Shown piece by piece: positions 1-9,261 of a DNA stretch of 64,000 nucleotides. The notes under the pieces were generated by a model, which worked only from the letters and a program-made list of their open reading frames with translations, had not been told where the DNA came from and ran no database searches. Positions within the stretch are counted from its first letter, which is position 1. The number at the start of each line of letters is the position of its first letter. The stretch comes from Bacteroidota bacterium. Its GTDB lineage: Bacteria; Bacteroidota; Bacteroidia; Chitinophagales; Chitinophagaceae. The position numbers were made by a program, and so were the translations under genes. The stretch is taken from assembly GCA_023418315.1 (NCBI GenBank), contig JAEZZY010000040.1, positions 115,362-179,361 on the forward strand. Direction: 5' to 3'.

Positions 1-288
1 CGCCCTCCCTCCGTCAGCTGCCGAGCTTCCTTGTACTGCAAAAGTAGAGGTTGCCTGCGTACCCATGGAAAGAGTGGATTTGGGGTCAATGGTCTGCACC
101 GAAATCTGTAATACATCATTCGGCTGTATCAACGGGTCGGTATAGCCGGATAAGGCAATCGGCTCCGCAGCCCGGTAAATAGAATCCGAGACATTCTGGA
201 AATAAGTCGTGTTCTTGGTGCTGGCGCAGCTACCGAGCAATAAGCCGAACACTGCTATCGTGGAGAAAAAATAACTTGTTTTACGCAT
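1..288 (-). CDS. Wza-like polysaccharide export lipoprotein, N-terminal part
   Basis: This is the first 96 codons of a gene read leftward off the window edge. The product starts with a lipoprotein signal (basic start, hydrophobic stretch, lipobox LLLGSC at about residues 17-22) followed by a region ending in a motif of the type LIQPNDVLQISV, which is typical of the N-terminal Poly_export domain of Wza-type outer-membrane polysaccharide translocons. The family forms the outer-membrane exit channel for capsule or exopolysaccharide. It is the last gene of the leftward capsule operon seen here, after the antiterminator gene. The lipobox and export motif are seen directly. The SLBB domains expected further on lie outside the window, so the length and integrity of the gene are unknown. 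Confidence 0.8.
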   Translation of the reverse strand, partial: MRKTSYFFSTIAVFGLLLGSCASTKNTTYFQNVSDSIYRAAEPIALSGYTDPLIQPNDVLQISVQTIDPKSTLSMGTQATSTFAVQGSSAADGGRA

Positions 289-326
289 GATGGTTTGTTG
301 AGGCTGTTTATAAGCCGATTTTTTTG

Positions 327-334
327 CAAATATA
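327..334 (-). promoter_or_regulatory. -7 box upstream of the Wza-like gene
   Basis: On the minus strand the bases read TATATTTG, a perfect match to the Bacteroidota -7 consensus TAnnTTTG, about 40 bases before the Wza-like start codon. No convincing -33 TTG was found at the usual spacing, so this may be a weak internal promoter of the capsule operon. Confidence 0.4.
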
Positions 335-407
335 GGGGTTGGGTGCTATTGGCTGTTAGTGGTAGGGCAGTCCTTACCTATCAACTTATTAACCAATCAA
401 CGGCTAT

Positions 408-575
408 TTTAGGTTTTCATTTTTGATTTCCTCTCTTTACCTGCAACGGCAGCGCAATCAACTAATCAACTATTCAACCAATCAACCCTTTTAGATTTTC
501 CCTTTTGACTTCCTCTCATTACCGGCAACGGCAACGGCAGCGCAATCAACTAATCAACTATTCAACCAATCAACC
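408..575. repeat. ~80-bp tandem duplication with TTGATT-type short repeats
   Basis: Two adjacent copies of about 80 bp (roughly 408-487 and 489-575) share a T-rich block, a GGCAACGGCAGCGC-like block and an identical tail built of AATCAAC units. The right copy supplies the stop codon of the upstream antiterminator gene. Related TTGATTGG arrays occur at 1071-1130, 6156-6196 and 59951-59979, so this is a dispersed family of degenerate short repeats rather than a single event. Confidence 0.75.
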
Positions 576-1064
576 ATCCTTCCGCTCCAGCGCCTGCACC
601 GGTAATTCCGCCACCACATTCCATCCAAGTGAGCGTATTTCCAAAAAAGCTTTATTTCCTTTTAGGGTAAGAATCCTGCCCGTCTGTTCTTTCAAGGCTC
701 CTTCCTTTATCTTCACTTCTTCTCCTTTTTCAAAATGAACAGATAGGGTAGCGCCTCTATATTCATTTAAAAACTGACGGATGGCTTCAATTTCTTCTTC
801 CCTTACTTCTCCGGGTTTTCCCTGCCACCACAGAAAGCGGACGGCACCGGGCGTAGTGAGGACCTTCACCTGTTCCTGCTTATAATCCTCCAACCGGATA
901 AACAAATAGGATTTGAATAAGGGTTCTTGTACTTTTTTTTTGCGGTCGCTCCATTGTTTTACCGTTTCCTGCAAGGGGCAATATACTTCTACGCCTTTAG
1001 CCGCCAGCAACTGTGCGGTTTTTTTTTCATTACGGGGTTTCGTATAGAGTACGTACCAGGGCAA
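570..1064 (-). CDS. UpxY/NusG-like transcription antiterminator
   Basis: The protein has a NusG N-terminal domain beginning at WYVLYTKPRNEKK and a C-terminal KOW-like segment (GEEVKIKEGALKEQTGRI), the layout of UpxY/RfaH-type antiterminators that let RNA polymerase read long capsule operons. It sits inside such an operon, before the Wza-like gene. The open frame extends upstream to a GTG at 1154, but the extra 30 residues are only the translated TTGATTGG repeat (NQPIN/YQPINQ-type residues). I therefore prefer the TTG at 1064, directly before PWYVLYT. There is no ATG start in this interval. The GTG start would also overlap the preceding gene by 25 bases. The family call is firm; the start is uncertain. 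Confidence 0.8.
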   Translation of the reverse strand: MPWYVLYTKPRNEKKTAQLLAAKGVEVYCPLQETVKQWSDRKKKVQEPLFKSYLFIRLEDYKQEQVKVLTTPGAVRFLWWQGKPGEVREEEIEAIRQFLNEYRGATLSVHFEKGEEVKIKEGALKEQTGRILTLKGNKAFLEIRSLGWNVVAELPVQALERKDG

Positions 1065-1070
1065 GGGTGG

Positions 1071-1130
1071 GTGATTGGTTGATTGGTTGATTGGTTGATA
1101 AGTTGATATGTTTATAGGTTGATTGGTTGC
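1071..1130. repeat. TTGATTGG short tandem repeat array
   Basis: The plus strand reads as successive GATTGGTT units, perfect at first and then diverged (TTGATAAGTTGATATG). The array lies between the HTH gene and the antiterminator and is open in the antiterminator frame, creating an artificial N-terminal extension. Confidence 0.8.
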
Positions 1131-1675
1131 TAACTGCCTACTGTTTTCTTCCACAAGGGCAAATAGCTGGAGCGGTCGGCTGCACCCATCACCGCATGAA
1201 ATTCATCTTCATCCGAATAATGGAGATAGCGCAGTTTTTTATGGATGAGCTTTTCGGCTTTGTCAATCAATTTTACAAGATAGCTTTTATCAATGGCTCC
1301 TATAAAAATCAAATCAATGATACCGGTATCTTTTCCTTCGGCATAGTCGCCGGAGAGGTAAAGCTGATCCAGATCGCCGAGCCGGTGGATGACCATGTCT
1401 ATAATCTTATCAATACCCACATATTTGAGGACGATGCTGTTGATGTCTTTAAACAACGGGTGTTTTTCGTTGGCTTTAAACAGTTTTTTATTCCCCTGTG
1501 TTTCGGAGAGCAACATACCGGCTTCTTCAAAACGGTTCAGTTCCAAACGCACGGCATTGGTGCTTTCCTGAAAATCCTCTGCCAGTCCGCGCAAATAGGC
1601 GGTGCTGCCGGGATTGAGAAACAATCTCGTGAGCAGTTTTATTCTGGTTTTGGAGGAAATGAGGGTGTCGAGCAT
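1130..1675 (-). CDS. winged-helix protein with nucleotidyltransferase-like C-terminus
   Basis: The 181-residue protein starts with a winged helix-turn-helix of the ArsR/MarR type (SSKTRIKLLTRLFLN...GLAEDFQESTNAVRLELNRFEEAGML, about residues 7-58). Its C-terminal half resembles a minimal nucleotidyltransferase fold (GDYAEGKDTGIIDLIFIG), but the usual paired metal-binding aspartates are reduced to one, so catalysis is doubtful. Similar proteins are common in Bacteroidota polysaccharide loci. It lies 30 bases downstream of the nucleotide-sugar dehydrogenase, in the same direction, and its stop lies close to the antiterminator gene. A regulatory role in capsule expression is inferred from position only. 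Confidence 0.65.
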   Translation of the reverse strand: MLDTLISSKTRIKLLTRLFLNPGSTAYLRGLAEDFQESTNAVRLELNRFEEAGMLLSETQGNKKLFKANEKHPLFKDINSIVLKYVGIDKIIDMVIHRLGDLDQLYLSGDYAEGKDTGIIDLIFIGAIDKSYLVKLIDKAEKLIHKKLRYLHYSDEDEFHAVMGAADRSSYLPLWKKTVGS

Positions 1676-1705
1676 GTTGGCAGGGGGCGGTGGGCAGTTG
1701 GCTAA

Positions 1706-2992
1706 TTACAATCTCCCATCTACACAGGCTTTATCCCAAACGCCTTTCACATCAAAAATAACGGCGTCTTTCTTGCAAAGGGATTTGCACTGAGGATAAT
1801 CAAATTCGTTATGGGCTACGGCGAGGATGATGGCATCGTATTGTTCGGCGGTATTCAGTTCCTTGCTGCACTCTAATCCGTATTCATGTTTTACCTCTGC
1901 GGGATTTGCCCAGGGGTCATGAATGGTAACATCTAAATGATAGCCTTTCAGATGATGCACGATATCCACGACTTTGGTATTCCGTACATCGGGGCAGTTT
2001 TCTTTGAAGGTGATGCCTAAGACAAGGGCTTTGCCGCCGCGTACGGCAAGTCCTTTTCGGAGCATTTTTTTCACTACTTCATCTGCCACATAGCTGCCCA
2101 TGCTGTCGTTGAGGCGTCTGCCGGCTAAGATGATCTCGGGATGGTAGCCCATTTCCTGGGCTTTCTGCGCCAGGTAGTAGGGGTCCACACCGATGCAGTG
2201 CCCGCCTACGAGTCCGGGTTTGAAGGGAAGGAAATTCCATTTGGTGCCGGCGGCAGCCAATACCTCATGGGTGTCTATCTCTAATTTGTTGAAGATTTTG
2301 GCAAGCTCGTTCACAAAGGCGATGTTGATATCGCGCTGTGAGTTTTCAATCACTTTTGCTGCCTCCGCTACTTTGATGCTGGAGGCCTTATGTGTTCCCG
2401 CTTTGATGACGGTTTTATAAAGCTGATCCACGGTTTCGGCGGTTTCAGGCGTGGAGCCGGAGGTTACTTTGAGGATCTTGGTAACGGTATGTTCTTTATC
2501 GCCCGGATTAATGCGTTCCGGAGAATAACCGCAGAAAAAATCTTTATTATAGGCAAGTCCCGAAACACGCTCTAACACCGGCACACATTCGTCTTCGGTA
2601 ACGCCGGGATAAACCGTGGATTCATACACTACGATATCTCCGGGCTTCAGCACCTTGCCCACTGTTTCACTGGCTTTGTAAAGAGGAGTAAGGTCAGGTC
2701 GGTTGTGCTTGTCCACCGGCGTAGGCACGGTGATGATATAGACGGTACAATCCGCCATCAAGGATACATCATCTGTACAATACAATCCTTTACTGCCGTT
2801 TTCGGATAATACCGATTTCAGGTTTTCATCCGCCACTTCAAGCGTAAAATCCCGTCCTTCGTTCAGTTCCTGAATCCGGCGCTTATTGATATCGAAACCG
2901 ATAACCCGGAAATGTTTGGCAAATTCTACGGCTAAGGGCAAGCCCACATATCCCAATCCTACAACAGCAATTTTTTGGATGGTTTGGTTCAT
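1706..2992 (-). CDS. UDP-N-acetylhexosamine 6-dehydrogenase (TviB/WbpA type)
   Basis: The 428-residue protein has the Rossmann start KIAVVGLGYVGLPLAVEF (about residues 7-24), the central dimerisation helix region, and the catalytic cysteine motif GGHCIGVDPYYLA, which defines UDP-glucose/UDP-GlcNAc/UDP-ManNAc dehydrogenases. The opening GFDINKRRIQELNEGRDFTLEV most resembles the TviB/WbpO/WbpA group, which oxidises UDP-GlcNAc or UDP-GalNAc at C6 to the uronic acid with two NAD. It sits between the CapD-like gene and the HTH gene in the capsule operon, so it most likely supplies an acidic sugar for the polymer. The exact substrate cannot be read from the sequence. Length and motifs look intact. 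Confidence 0.88.
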   Translation of the reverse strand: MNQTIQKIAVVGLGYVGLPLAVEFAKHFRVIGFDINKRRIQELNEGRDFTLEVADENLKSVLSENGSKGLYCTDDVSLMADCTVYIITVPTPVDKHNRPDLTPLYKASETVGKVLKPGDIVVYESTVYPGVTEDECVPVLERVSGLAYNKDFFCGYSPERINPGDKEHTVTKILKVTSGSTPETAETVDQLYKTVIKAGTHKASSIKVAEAAKVIENSQRDINIAFVNELAKIFNKLEIDTHEVLAAAGTKWNFLPFKPGLVGGHCIGVDPYYLAQKAQEMGYHPEIILAGRRLNDSMGSYVADEVVKKMLRKGLAVRGGKALVLGITFKENCPDVRNTKVVDIVHHLKGYHLDVTIHDPWANPAEVKHEYGLECSKELNTAEQYDAIILAVAHNEFDYPQCKSLCKKDAVIFDVKGVWDKACVDGRL

Positions 2993-3136
2993 AAGAAAAT
3001 CTGTGTTTTTTTCATGGCTTCGCCACCGTCAGTTACAGGTGCCGACGCATTATTGAGTACTTTTTCTACTCATTTTGGGGCGAAAATAAGCATGTTTTTT
3101 TATTTTTTCTATTTTGCTTCGCCCCTGAAGGATGAA

Positions 3137-5062
3137 TTATTTAGTTTTCTTATCCAGCTTTTCGAAAGCGGAATTGTTGCTGATGAACTCCGGCACTAAT
3201 TCTTTCATCAGCGCCACGGATTCATAGACATAATGCCCTTGCGCCCGTTCAATCAGGTGTTCGATCTGCCCGTTTACCAGATTGAAATCATACTCCCGCA
3301 CTTTGGCAATCATAATTTTTTCATGATAGGTTGCCGTAGTATTCTCCGAATTGTTGAGCAATTCCTCATACAGCTTTTCTCCGGGACGCAAACCGGTAAA
3401 TACCATCTGAATATCTAATTCCGGTATCTTGCCGGAAAGCTGAATCATTTTCTTGGCAAGGTCCACAATCTACACCGGCTTGCCCATATCGAAGACGAAG
3501 ATTTCTCCACCCTGTCCCATCACGCCGGCTTCAATCACCAACTGCCAGGCATCGGGAATGGTCATATAATAACGGGTAATATCGGGATGGGTAATCGTGA
3601 TGGGGCCTCCTTTCTCAATTTGTTTGCGGAACCGCGGAATCACCGAACCGTTGGAGCCTAATACATTTCCGAAGCGGGTGGTGATGAACTTGGTATTCCC
3701 CACGCCCTCCATCCCGTTTTGGATATGGTTGTTGAGCGACTGGGTAAAGATTTCGGCGATACGTTTGCTGGCCCCCATGATATTGGTAGGGTTCACCGCC
3801 TTATCGGAGGAAACCATCACAAATTTTTCCACCTGATTGGCTACGGCAAGCTCGGCGATAATCTTGGTGCCCAATATATTATTCAATACGGCGAGGGAAG
3901 GGTTGGCTTCCATCAGCGGTACATGTTTATAGGCGGCAGCATGGAAAATCAATTCCGGCGCATAGACTTCAAAAAGCTGTTCCATCCTTCCTCTGTCGCA
4001 GATATTACCGATGAAGGCTTTTACGTGTTTATTTCCGTGTTTTTCCTCAATTTCCAACTGCAACTCATGAAGCGGAGATTCCGCCATATCGCACATCACT
4101 ACGATGGCTGGCTTGAAGCACATGAGCTGGCGAACGATTTCACTGCCTATGGAACCGGCAGCGCCTGTTACCAAGATGCGTTTGCCTCTTATCTCTTTTG
4201 AAATATTTTCGTTGAAAATATTGATGACTTCTCTTTCCAGTAAATCTTCAATATTCACATTCCGGATTTGGTCGGCGACCATTTTCCCCTGCAACCATTG
4301 ATTAATCGGCGGCATCCGCTGAATTTTCAGCTCGTGCTTCAACGCCATATCCACAATATAGTTCAGCTTTTCATTCGTAATATCTTCTTTAGCGATAAGA
4401 ATGGATTGCACACCGTCGGATTTCAGTTTGGTGATGCTGTGCTCATCCGTACCGAGGATGGGAATATTTTCTATCTGTTTATGTTTCTTATTCGGGTTGT
4501 CATCCAGAAAAGCCACTACCTGCATATTGGTATAGGAGCTGTCGGTAATCATTCGCTTGGTGGACAAACCGATATCGCCGGAATCGTAAATGACGATTTT
4601 TTTCTTTTCGCGGTTATGAGTGAGCCGGCTAAAATAGGCTTTGTAAATATGCCTGACCGTAGCGCGATAACCCAACAAAGCGAAATTGACAATAAAGAAA
4701 TTGATAATAATAGATACCCAGGGAAGATATTCTATAGACTCACCATGCACCAGTTTACCGTAGCTGTTGAGCGCAAGTTTAATCACAATATAGCCGAAGG
4801 TGGCGATGATATTGATATTAATAATCTTAATCGAATCCTTGATGGTGGTATAGCGTACGATGCCGTGGTAGGTCTTGAACAGATAAAAAAGAACGGAATA
4901 AAGGGCAACGCAGCTCAAGGCGATAATCTCCCAGTTTACAAATGCAGCACCAAAGTCGAAGTTGTGCCTCAACAGCGAAGAGAGGAAAAGACAGAACAAT
5001 ACACAAGTAATGTCCAAGATATAGACGAATCCCCGTGGCAGGGTTCTAATATGATCTCTCAT
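3137..5062 (-). pseudogene. CapD/WbpM-type UDP-GlcNAc 4,6-dehydratase broken by an in-frame TAG
   Basis: Read through, this is a full-length 641-codon membrane-bound nucleotide-sugar dehydratase: four N-terminal membrane helices, a CoA-binding-like domain, then an extended SDR domain with GKRILVTGAAGSIGSE and the active-site region SSDKAVNPTNIMGASKR (Met in place of Tyr, as in the WbpM/FlaA1 group). A TAG at 3470-3472 (codon 531) interrupts the frame where homologues read KPVKIVDLAKKM; here the reading is KPV-stop-IVDLAKKM. The frame is open on both sides, so one substitution explains it. The C-terminal 110 residues, including the GLRPGEKLYEE motif, would be lost. I start at the ATG at 5062 because a promoter lies just upstream. 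It could be a true pseudogene, a recent or phase-like mutation, or a sequencing error. Confidence 0.85.
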
Positions 5063-5114
5063 AATGTTTTGTTTGAGGGCAACAAGGTGATAATAGGGTT
5101 CAATAAAATCTGCG

Positions 5115-5145
5115 CAAAAGTAAAACATAATTTTTAAACCCACAA
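5115..5145 (-). promoter_or_regulatory. promoter of the leftward capsule operon
   Basis: On the minus strand a -33 TTG (5145-5143) and a -7 box TACTTTTG (5122-5115) are separated by 20 bases, matching the Bacteroidota sigma-A pattern TTG-N19-21-TAnnTTTG. Transcription would begin near 5108, about 45 bases before the ATG at 5062. This supports that start and excludes the longer frame beginning at 5143. The rest of 5146-5448 shows no gene. Confidence 0.65.
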
Positions 5146-5448
5146 GATTCGTTTGATTATTTTATCGTTACGCACTATGTTTTTTATTTTATAAATACCA
5201 CCGGTATAATTGACGAAAACACATAAATAAAGCCCCTTTCTCAAAGCAACTTTCCTTGTTCCATCCTTTCCGTCTTTTTTATTTTTAAGAAACTCAAGGC
5301 AGCCTCTTGTATTATCCGTATTAATTCAATTAATTTGTGGAAAGTTCCTGTTTAATGAATCCGGCGGAAGAACGTAATCGAACGGGTAAGAACGCTTTTT
5401 TCCCCATTTAATCTTACGTATTCCACCTTAAACAAACAAATTTTTCAG

Positions 5449-6156
5449 ATGAAATCATTATGTACCGTTTTAGGAATTTTTTGTTTCCTCGGCGTCTCCG
5501 CCCAAAAATATGAACTCGGGCTAACCGGCGGCGTAAGCTCTACCTCGCGGGTGAAAGAAAGCCTCTACTCCGGCGATAAGGGGAAATGGACCTATGCGGC
5601 GGGAATAAATTTCCATTATAATATCAACCCGCATTTCCAGGCCGGACTGGAAGCCGGTATGACCCGTTGGGAACGCACCGGAGAATGGTCGCTGAACGCT
5701 AGCAACAATCAATCGCTCGGTAACAAAGAAGTAACCTACCTGTTTGCGGAACGTGCCCTCAGTCTTGCCCTTCGCCTGAACTATGTAGTGCCGATTTACC
5801 GTGCTTACGATGATTTTATACGCTCCAGTTTTTATGGTGGTGTTACCCTCGGCGGTGTGGCTACGGGCAATGAAGGAAAAATAGAATATGCCAAAGGCAA
5901 CCCCAACACTCCGGCGGAATATCGCTATGTAACCAAATTCCAGTACGAAAGCGGCTACGGCACCCTGCTGGGTCTGCAAATAGGCTATAACTATTATTTT
6001 TCCAAACTGCTAGGTGTGAACCTCGAATTTGCCCCGAAAATGGCTTGGGTAAAAACCGTAGATGCCAAATACGGCGCCGCCAACGATACCTACAATATCC
6101 TCTATTTTCCCGCCACTATAGGACTACGCTTCCGTTTTGGGGAAATACGTTATTAG
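5449..6156 (+). CDS. secreted outer-membrane beta-barrel protein
   Basis: The 235-residue protein begins with a signal peptide (MKSLCTVLGIFCFLGVSAQ, cleavage after SAQ) and continues as alternating amphipathic strands (KYELGLTGGVSS, WTYAAGINFHYNI, FQAGLEAGM) ending in a typical barrel C-terminus (FPATIGLRFRFGEIRY). This is the pattern of small porin/OmpA-barrel-like proteins that are abundant in Bacteroidota. No specific ligand or function can be read. It stands alone, with the divergent capsule promoter upstream and a TTGATT repeat directly after its stop codon. Confidence 0.75.
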   Translation: MKSLCTVLGIFCFLGVSAQKYELGLTGGVSSTSRVKESLYSGDKGKWTYAAGINFHYNINPHFQAGLEAGMTRWERTGEWSLNASNNQSLGNKEVTYLFAERALSLALRLNYVVPIYRAYDDFIRSSFYGGVTLGGVATGNEGKIEYAKGNPNTPAEYRYVTKFQYESGYGTLLGLQIGYNYYFSKLLGVNLEFAPKMAWVKTVDAKYGAANDTYNILYFPATIGLRFRFGEIRY

Positions 6157-6196
6157 GTTGATGGGTTGAGTAGTTGAAGGGTTGAGTGGTTGATTG
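6156..6196. repeat. TTGATGG/TTGAGTGG degenerate short repeat
   Basis: Starting in the last base of the barrel gene's TAG stop, the plus strand shows five diverged GGTTGA units in about 40 bases. It belongs to the same family as the arrays near 450-575 and 1071-1130. Confidence 0.6.
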
Positions 6197-6233
6197 CGTT
6201 AATTTTGAAATAGCCAACAGCCAATAAAAACCC

Positions 6234-6241
6234 TAACTTTG
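6234..6241 (+). promoter_or_regulatory. -7 box positioned for a leaderless metH-like mRNA
   Basis: TAACTTTG matches TAnnTTTG perfectly and ends four bases before the ATG at 6246. With transcription normally starting about five bases after the box, the first transcribed base would be the A of the start codon. The nearest TTG upstream (6205-6207) is 26 bases away, longer than usual. Confidence 0.55.
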
Positions 6242-6245
6242 TAGC

Positions 6246-7274
<1,029 letters not shown>

Positions 7275-7599
7275 CCGTCATCTTATAGGGAAATAGTGAA
7301 TCTTTCAAGCCTTTCAGGAGGGTGTCGCGTATTTCATGTTTTCTCGTGGCTGAGGATGTTTCCTATTGCCATCCTAAGGGGGGGGCTGGTTATTCACCCC
7401 AATAATTGATTTTCGATTATAAATTAATTTATTAATGATTGTATAACAATTTCTTAATTGCAGTATAGGCACAGCAACCCCTTTCCATGTACGCCGCTTA
7501 TTTTCTTTTTTTCTAATGATTTGATTTACGATTGTTTAATGTTATAGTAATGTTTGTATTACACGCTCTTACTTTATTTGTAGGCATAAATCACCACAT
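7275..7599. other. intergenic region metH1 to lpxH-like, no gene seen
   Basis: This 325-bp AT-rich stretch has no plausible coding frame. A G-run (7378-7386) and several TTAATT-type short palindromes are present but form no clear terminator. The best promoter-like string before the next gene is TTTATTTG at 7573-7580, one mismatch from TAnnTTTG. Confidence 0.5.
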
Positions 7600-8412
7600 A
7601 TGGAGAAAAGAGAAGTGGATATCGTAGTAATTTCGGATGTACATTTAGGGACCTACGGCTGTCATGCAAAAGAGTTGCTTCGCTATTTAGACAGCATTTC
7701 GCCTTCGTTGCTGATTCTGAACGGCGACATCATGGATGCGTGGGCGTTTTCCAAGCGCTATTTCCCTAAACAACATACCGAAGTCATCAAACATATTTTA
7801 GGCTGGGTGGGCAATGGCGTACCGGTCTATTACCTGCCCGGAAACCATGATGAAGTCATGCGGAAATTCAAAGGGTTTCATCTTGGCTCTTTGCAGATTG
7901 AAAACAGTCTTTCTTTTAGCGTGGGAGGTAAAAAGGCCTGGGTATTTCACGGTGATGTTTTTGATGTGGCGATGAAGCGGGGAAAATGGCTGGCAAAATT
8001 AGGCGGAAAAGGATACGACCTCCTTATCCTCCTCAACCGGTTCGTCAATTATCTGAATGCCAAAATGGGCAAAGAAAGGGTTTCTTTTTCCAAACGCATT
8101 AAGAGCGGTGTTAAAGGTGCTATCAGCTATATAGGGAAATTTGAAGAAACGATTGGTGAGATTGCCATAGATAATCAAAATGATTTTGTCATTTGTGGGC
8201 ATATTCATCAACCTTGTATCAAAACGATAGCAACCAAGCAGGGGTCAGTTACGTACCTGAACTCCGGCGACTGGGTAGAAAACCTCACTGCTCTGGAGTA
8301 TCATCAGGAAAAATGGACACTCTATCAGTATCCTCAGGATTCCGTTTTGAATAAAGAAAAAGAACAGCCAGTTGTAGGAGCTGCACGCAATAAAACCGTC
8401 AGTTTAGTTTAA
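7600..8412 (+). CDS. LpxH-like UDP-2,3-diacylglucosamine pyrophosphatase family metallophosphoesterase
   Basis: The 270-residue protein has the full calcineurin-like metal set: DVHLG near residue 13, NGDIMD near 44, GNHDE near 86, and GHIHQP near residue 205. The spacing and the HGDVFD motif are those of the LpxH/YbbF family, which cleaves UDP-2,3-diacylglucosamine to lipid X in lipid A synthesis at the inner membrane surface. The helical insert AKLGGKGYDLLILLNRFVNYLNAKMG is typical of the Bacteroidota type. Other phosphoesterase substrates cannot be excluded. Its last codons overlap the convergent apaG gene by 14 bases. Confidence 0.75.
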   Translation: MEKREVDIVVISDVHLGTYGCHAKELLRYLDSISPSLLILNGDIMDAWAFSKRYFPKQHTEVIKHILGWVGNGVPVYYLPGNHDEVMRKFKGFHLGSLQIENSLSFSVGGKKAWVFHGDVFDVAMKRGKWLAKLGGKGYDLLILLNRFVNYLNAKMGKERVSFSKRIKSGVKGAISYIGKFEETIGEIAIDNQNDFVICGHIHQPCIKTIATKQGSVTYLNSGDWVENLTALEYHQEKWTLYQYPQDSVLNKEKEQPVVGAARNKTVSLV

Positions 8413-8785
8413 ACGGTGCGATAAGCGGAAACTCCGGTATGGGTATGAGCAGCGCTGCTTGTGATGGGAGTTGCTGCATGATATAATGCCCTTTCATGCT
8501 GCCGATTTCGGTTCGGATATGAGCAGCGGATACATATTGATAGCTTTCTCCGGGGTGGATGACTGGCTGTTTTCCGACTACACCTTCGCCCTCCACAATG
8601 CGTTTGATGCCATTGCCTTCGCTAATAATCCATTTGCGGCTCAGTAGCTGTATAGGCGCAGCGGAGTGATTGGCAATCGTGATTCTATAGACGAACAAAA
8701 ACTCCGACCGTATAGGGTGCGACTGATCGGGCTGATAGAACGTTTCTACCGAAATTTGAATTCCCTTTGTCTGTTGTTGTATCAT
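8399..8785 (-). CDS. apaG: ApaG domain protein
   Basis: The 128 residues match the single-domain ApaG fold: ISVETFYQPDQSHPIRSEFLFVYRITI, then a fibronectin-III-like sandwich with GEGVVGKQPVIHPGESYQY and GSMKGHYIM, all characteristic ApaG blocks. The biochemical role is poorly defined; mutants in enterobacteria affect Co/Mg resistance and Ap4A metabolism. It overlaps the recX stop by four bases (ATGA), so the two are probably translationally coupled in an mnmG-recX-apaG operon. The 3' end overlaps the convergent LpxH-like gene. Confidence 0.88.
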   Translation of the reverse strand: MIQQQTKGIQISVETFYQPDQSHPIRSEFLFVYRITIANHSAAPIQLLSRKWIISEGNGIKRIVEGEGVVGKQPVIHPGESYQYVSAAHIRTEIGSMKGHYIMQQLPSQAALLIPIPEFPLIAPFKLN

Positions 8786-9261
8786 CTTTCTCTTCCTTTT
8801 TGAGTAGCCGCGATTTTGTTTATCGTTTCCAGGATAAGCCCGGTTTCAAATCCCCTTTGTTGCAGAAAACGCAGGGTTTTTGCTTTGCGTGCAACTATAT
8901 TCCGTTCCGATTTCAGACTTGCCCATTTATGTTCAGCGGATTTTTCCAACACTGCAAGATATTCATCGGGGTCAATTTGCTTCAAGGCCTGCTGAATGCA
9001 ATAATCGGAAATGTTTTGAGCTTTTAACCGATGAACGATTTTTATCTTTCCCCAATGTTTCACGTGAAACTTACCTCTTGCTATCGCTTCGGCATAGCGT
9101 TCTTCATTTACCAGACCCGATTCAATCATGTCCGTCAGAAGTTCTTCCACCTGCTCCTTGTGGCAACCCAATTCGTAGAGCTTGTTTCTTACCTCTTTTT
9201 GACTTCTTTCCTGATACCGGCAATAGTGTATAATCGCTTCTTTAACCTCCATAGCCTCCAT
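8782..9261 (-). CDS. recX: regulatory protein RecX
   Basis: The 159-residue protein has three repeats of the RecX three-helix unit (AIIHYCRYQERSQKEVRNKL, DMIESGLVNEERYAEAIARGK, AQNISDYCIQQALKQID), the hallmark of RecX, which binds the RecA filament and limits recombination and SOS activity. Its ATG follows the mnmG stop codon directly (TAAATG), and its end overlaps apaG, so it is the middle gene of a tight operon. recA is not in the window. A parS-like palindrome lies inside the coding sequence at 9056-9071. A second ATG at 9252 is a possible start. Confidence 0.88.
   Translation of the reverse strand: MEAMEVKEAIIHYCRYQERSQKEVRNKLYELGCHKEQVEELLTDMIESGLVNEERYAEAIARGKFHVKHWGKIKIVHRLKAQNISDYCIQQALKQIDPDEYLAVLEKSAEHKWASLKSERNIVARKAKTLRFLQQRGFETGLILETINKIAATQKGRER
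9056..9071. promoter_or_regulatory. parS: parS site (ParB-binding), 15/16 match
   Basis: TGTTTCACGTGAAACT differs from the bacterial consensus TGTTTCACGTGAAACA only in the last base and keeps the 14-base perfect palindrome core. It lies inside recX. ParB/Spo0J binds such sites near the origin to drive chromosome segregation. Confidence 0.85.

Noticed and set aside
408..1130. Regular short repeats that could suggest a CRISPR array
   Set aside because: Units are 7-8 bases, degenerate and without unique spacers; no cas gene is in the window.
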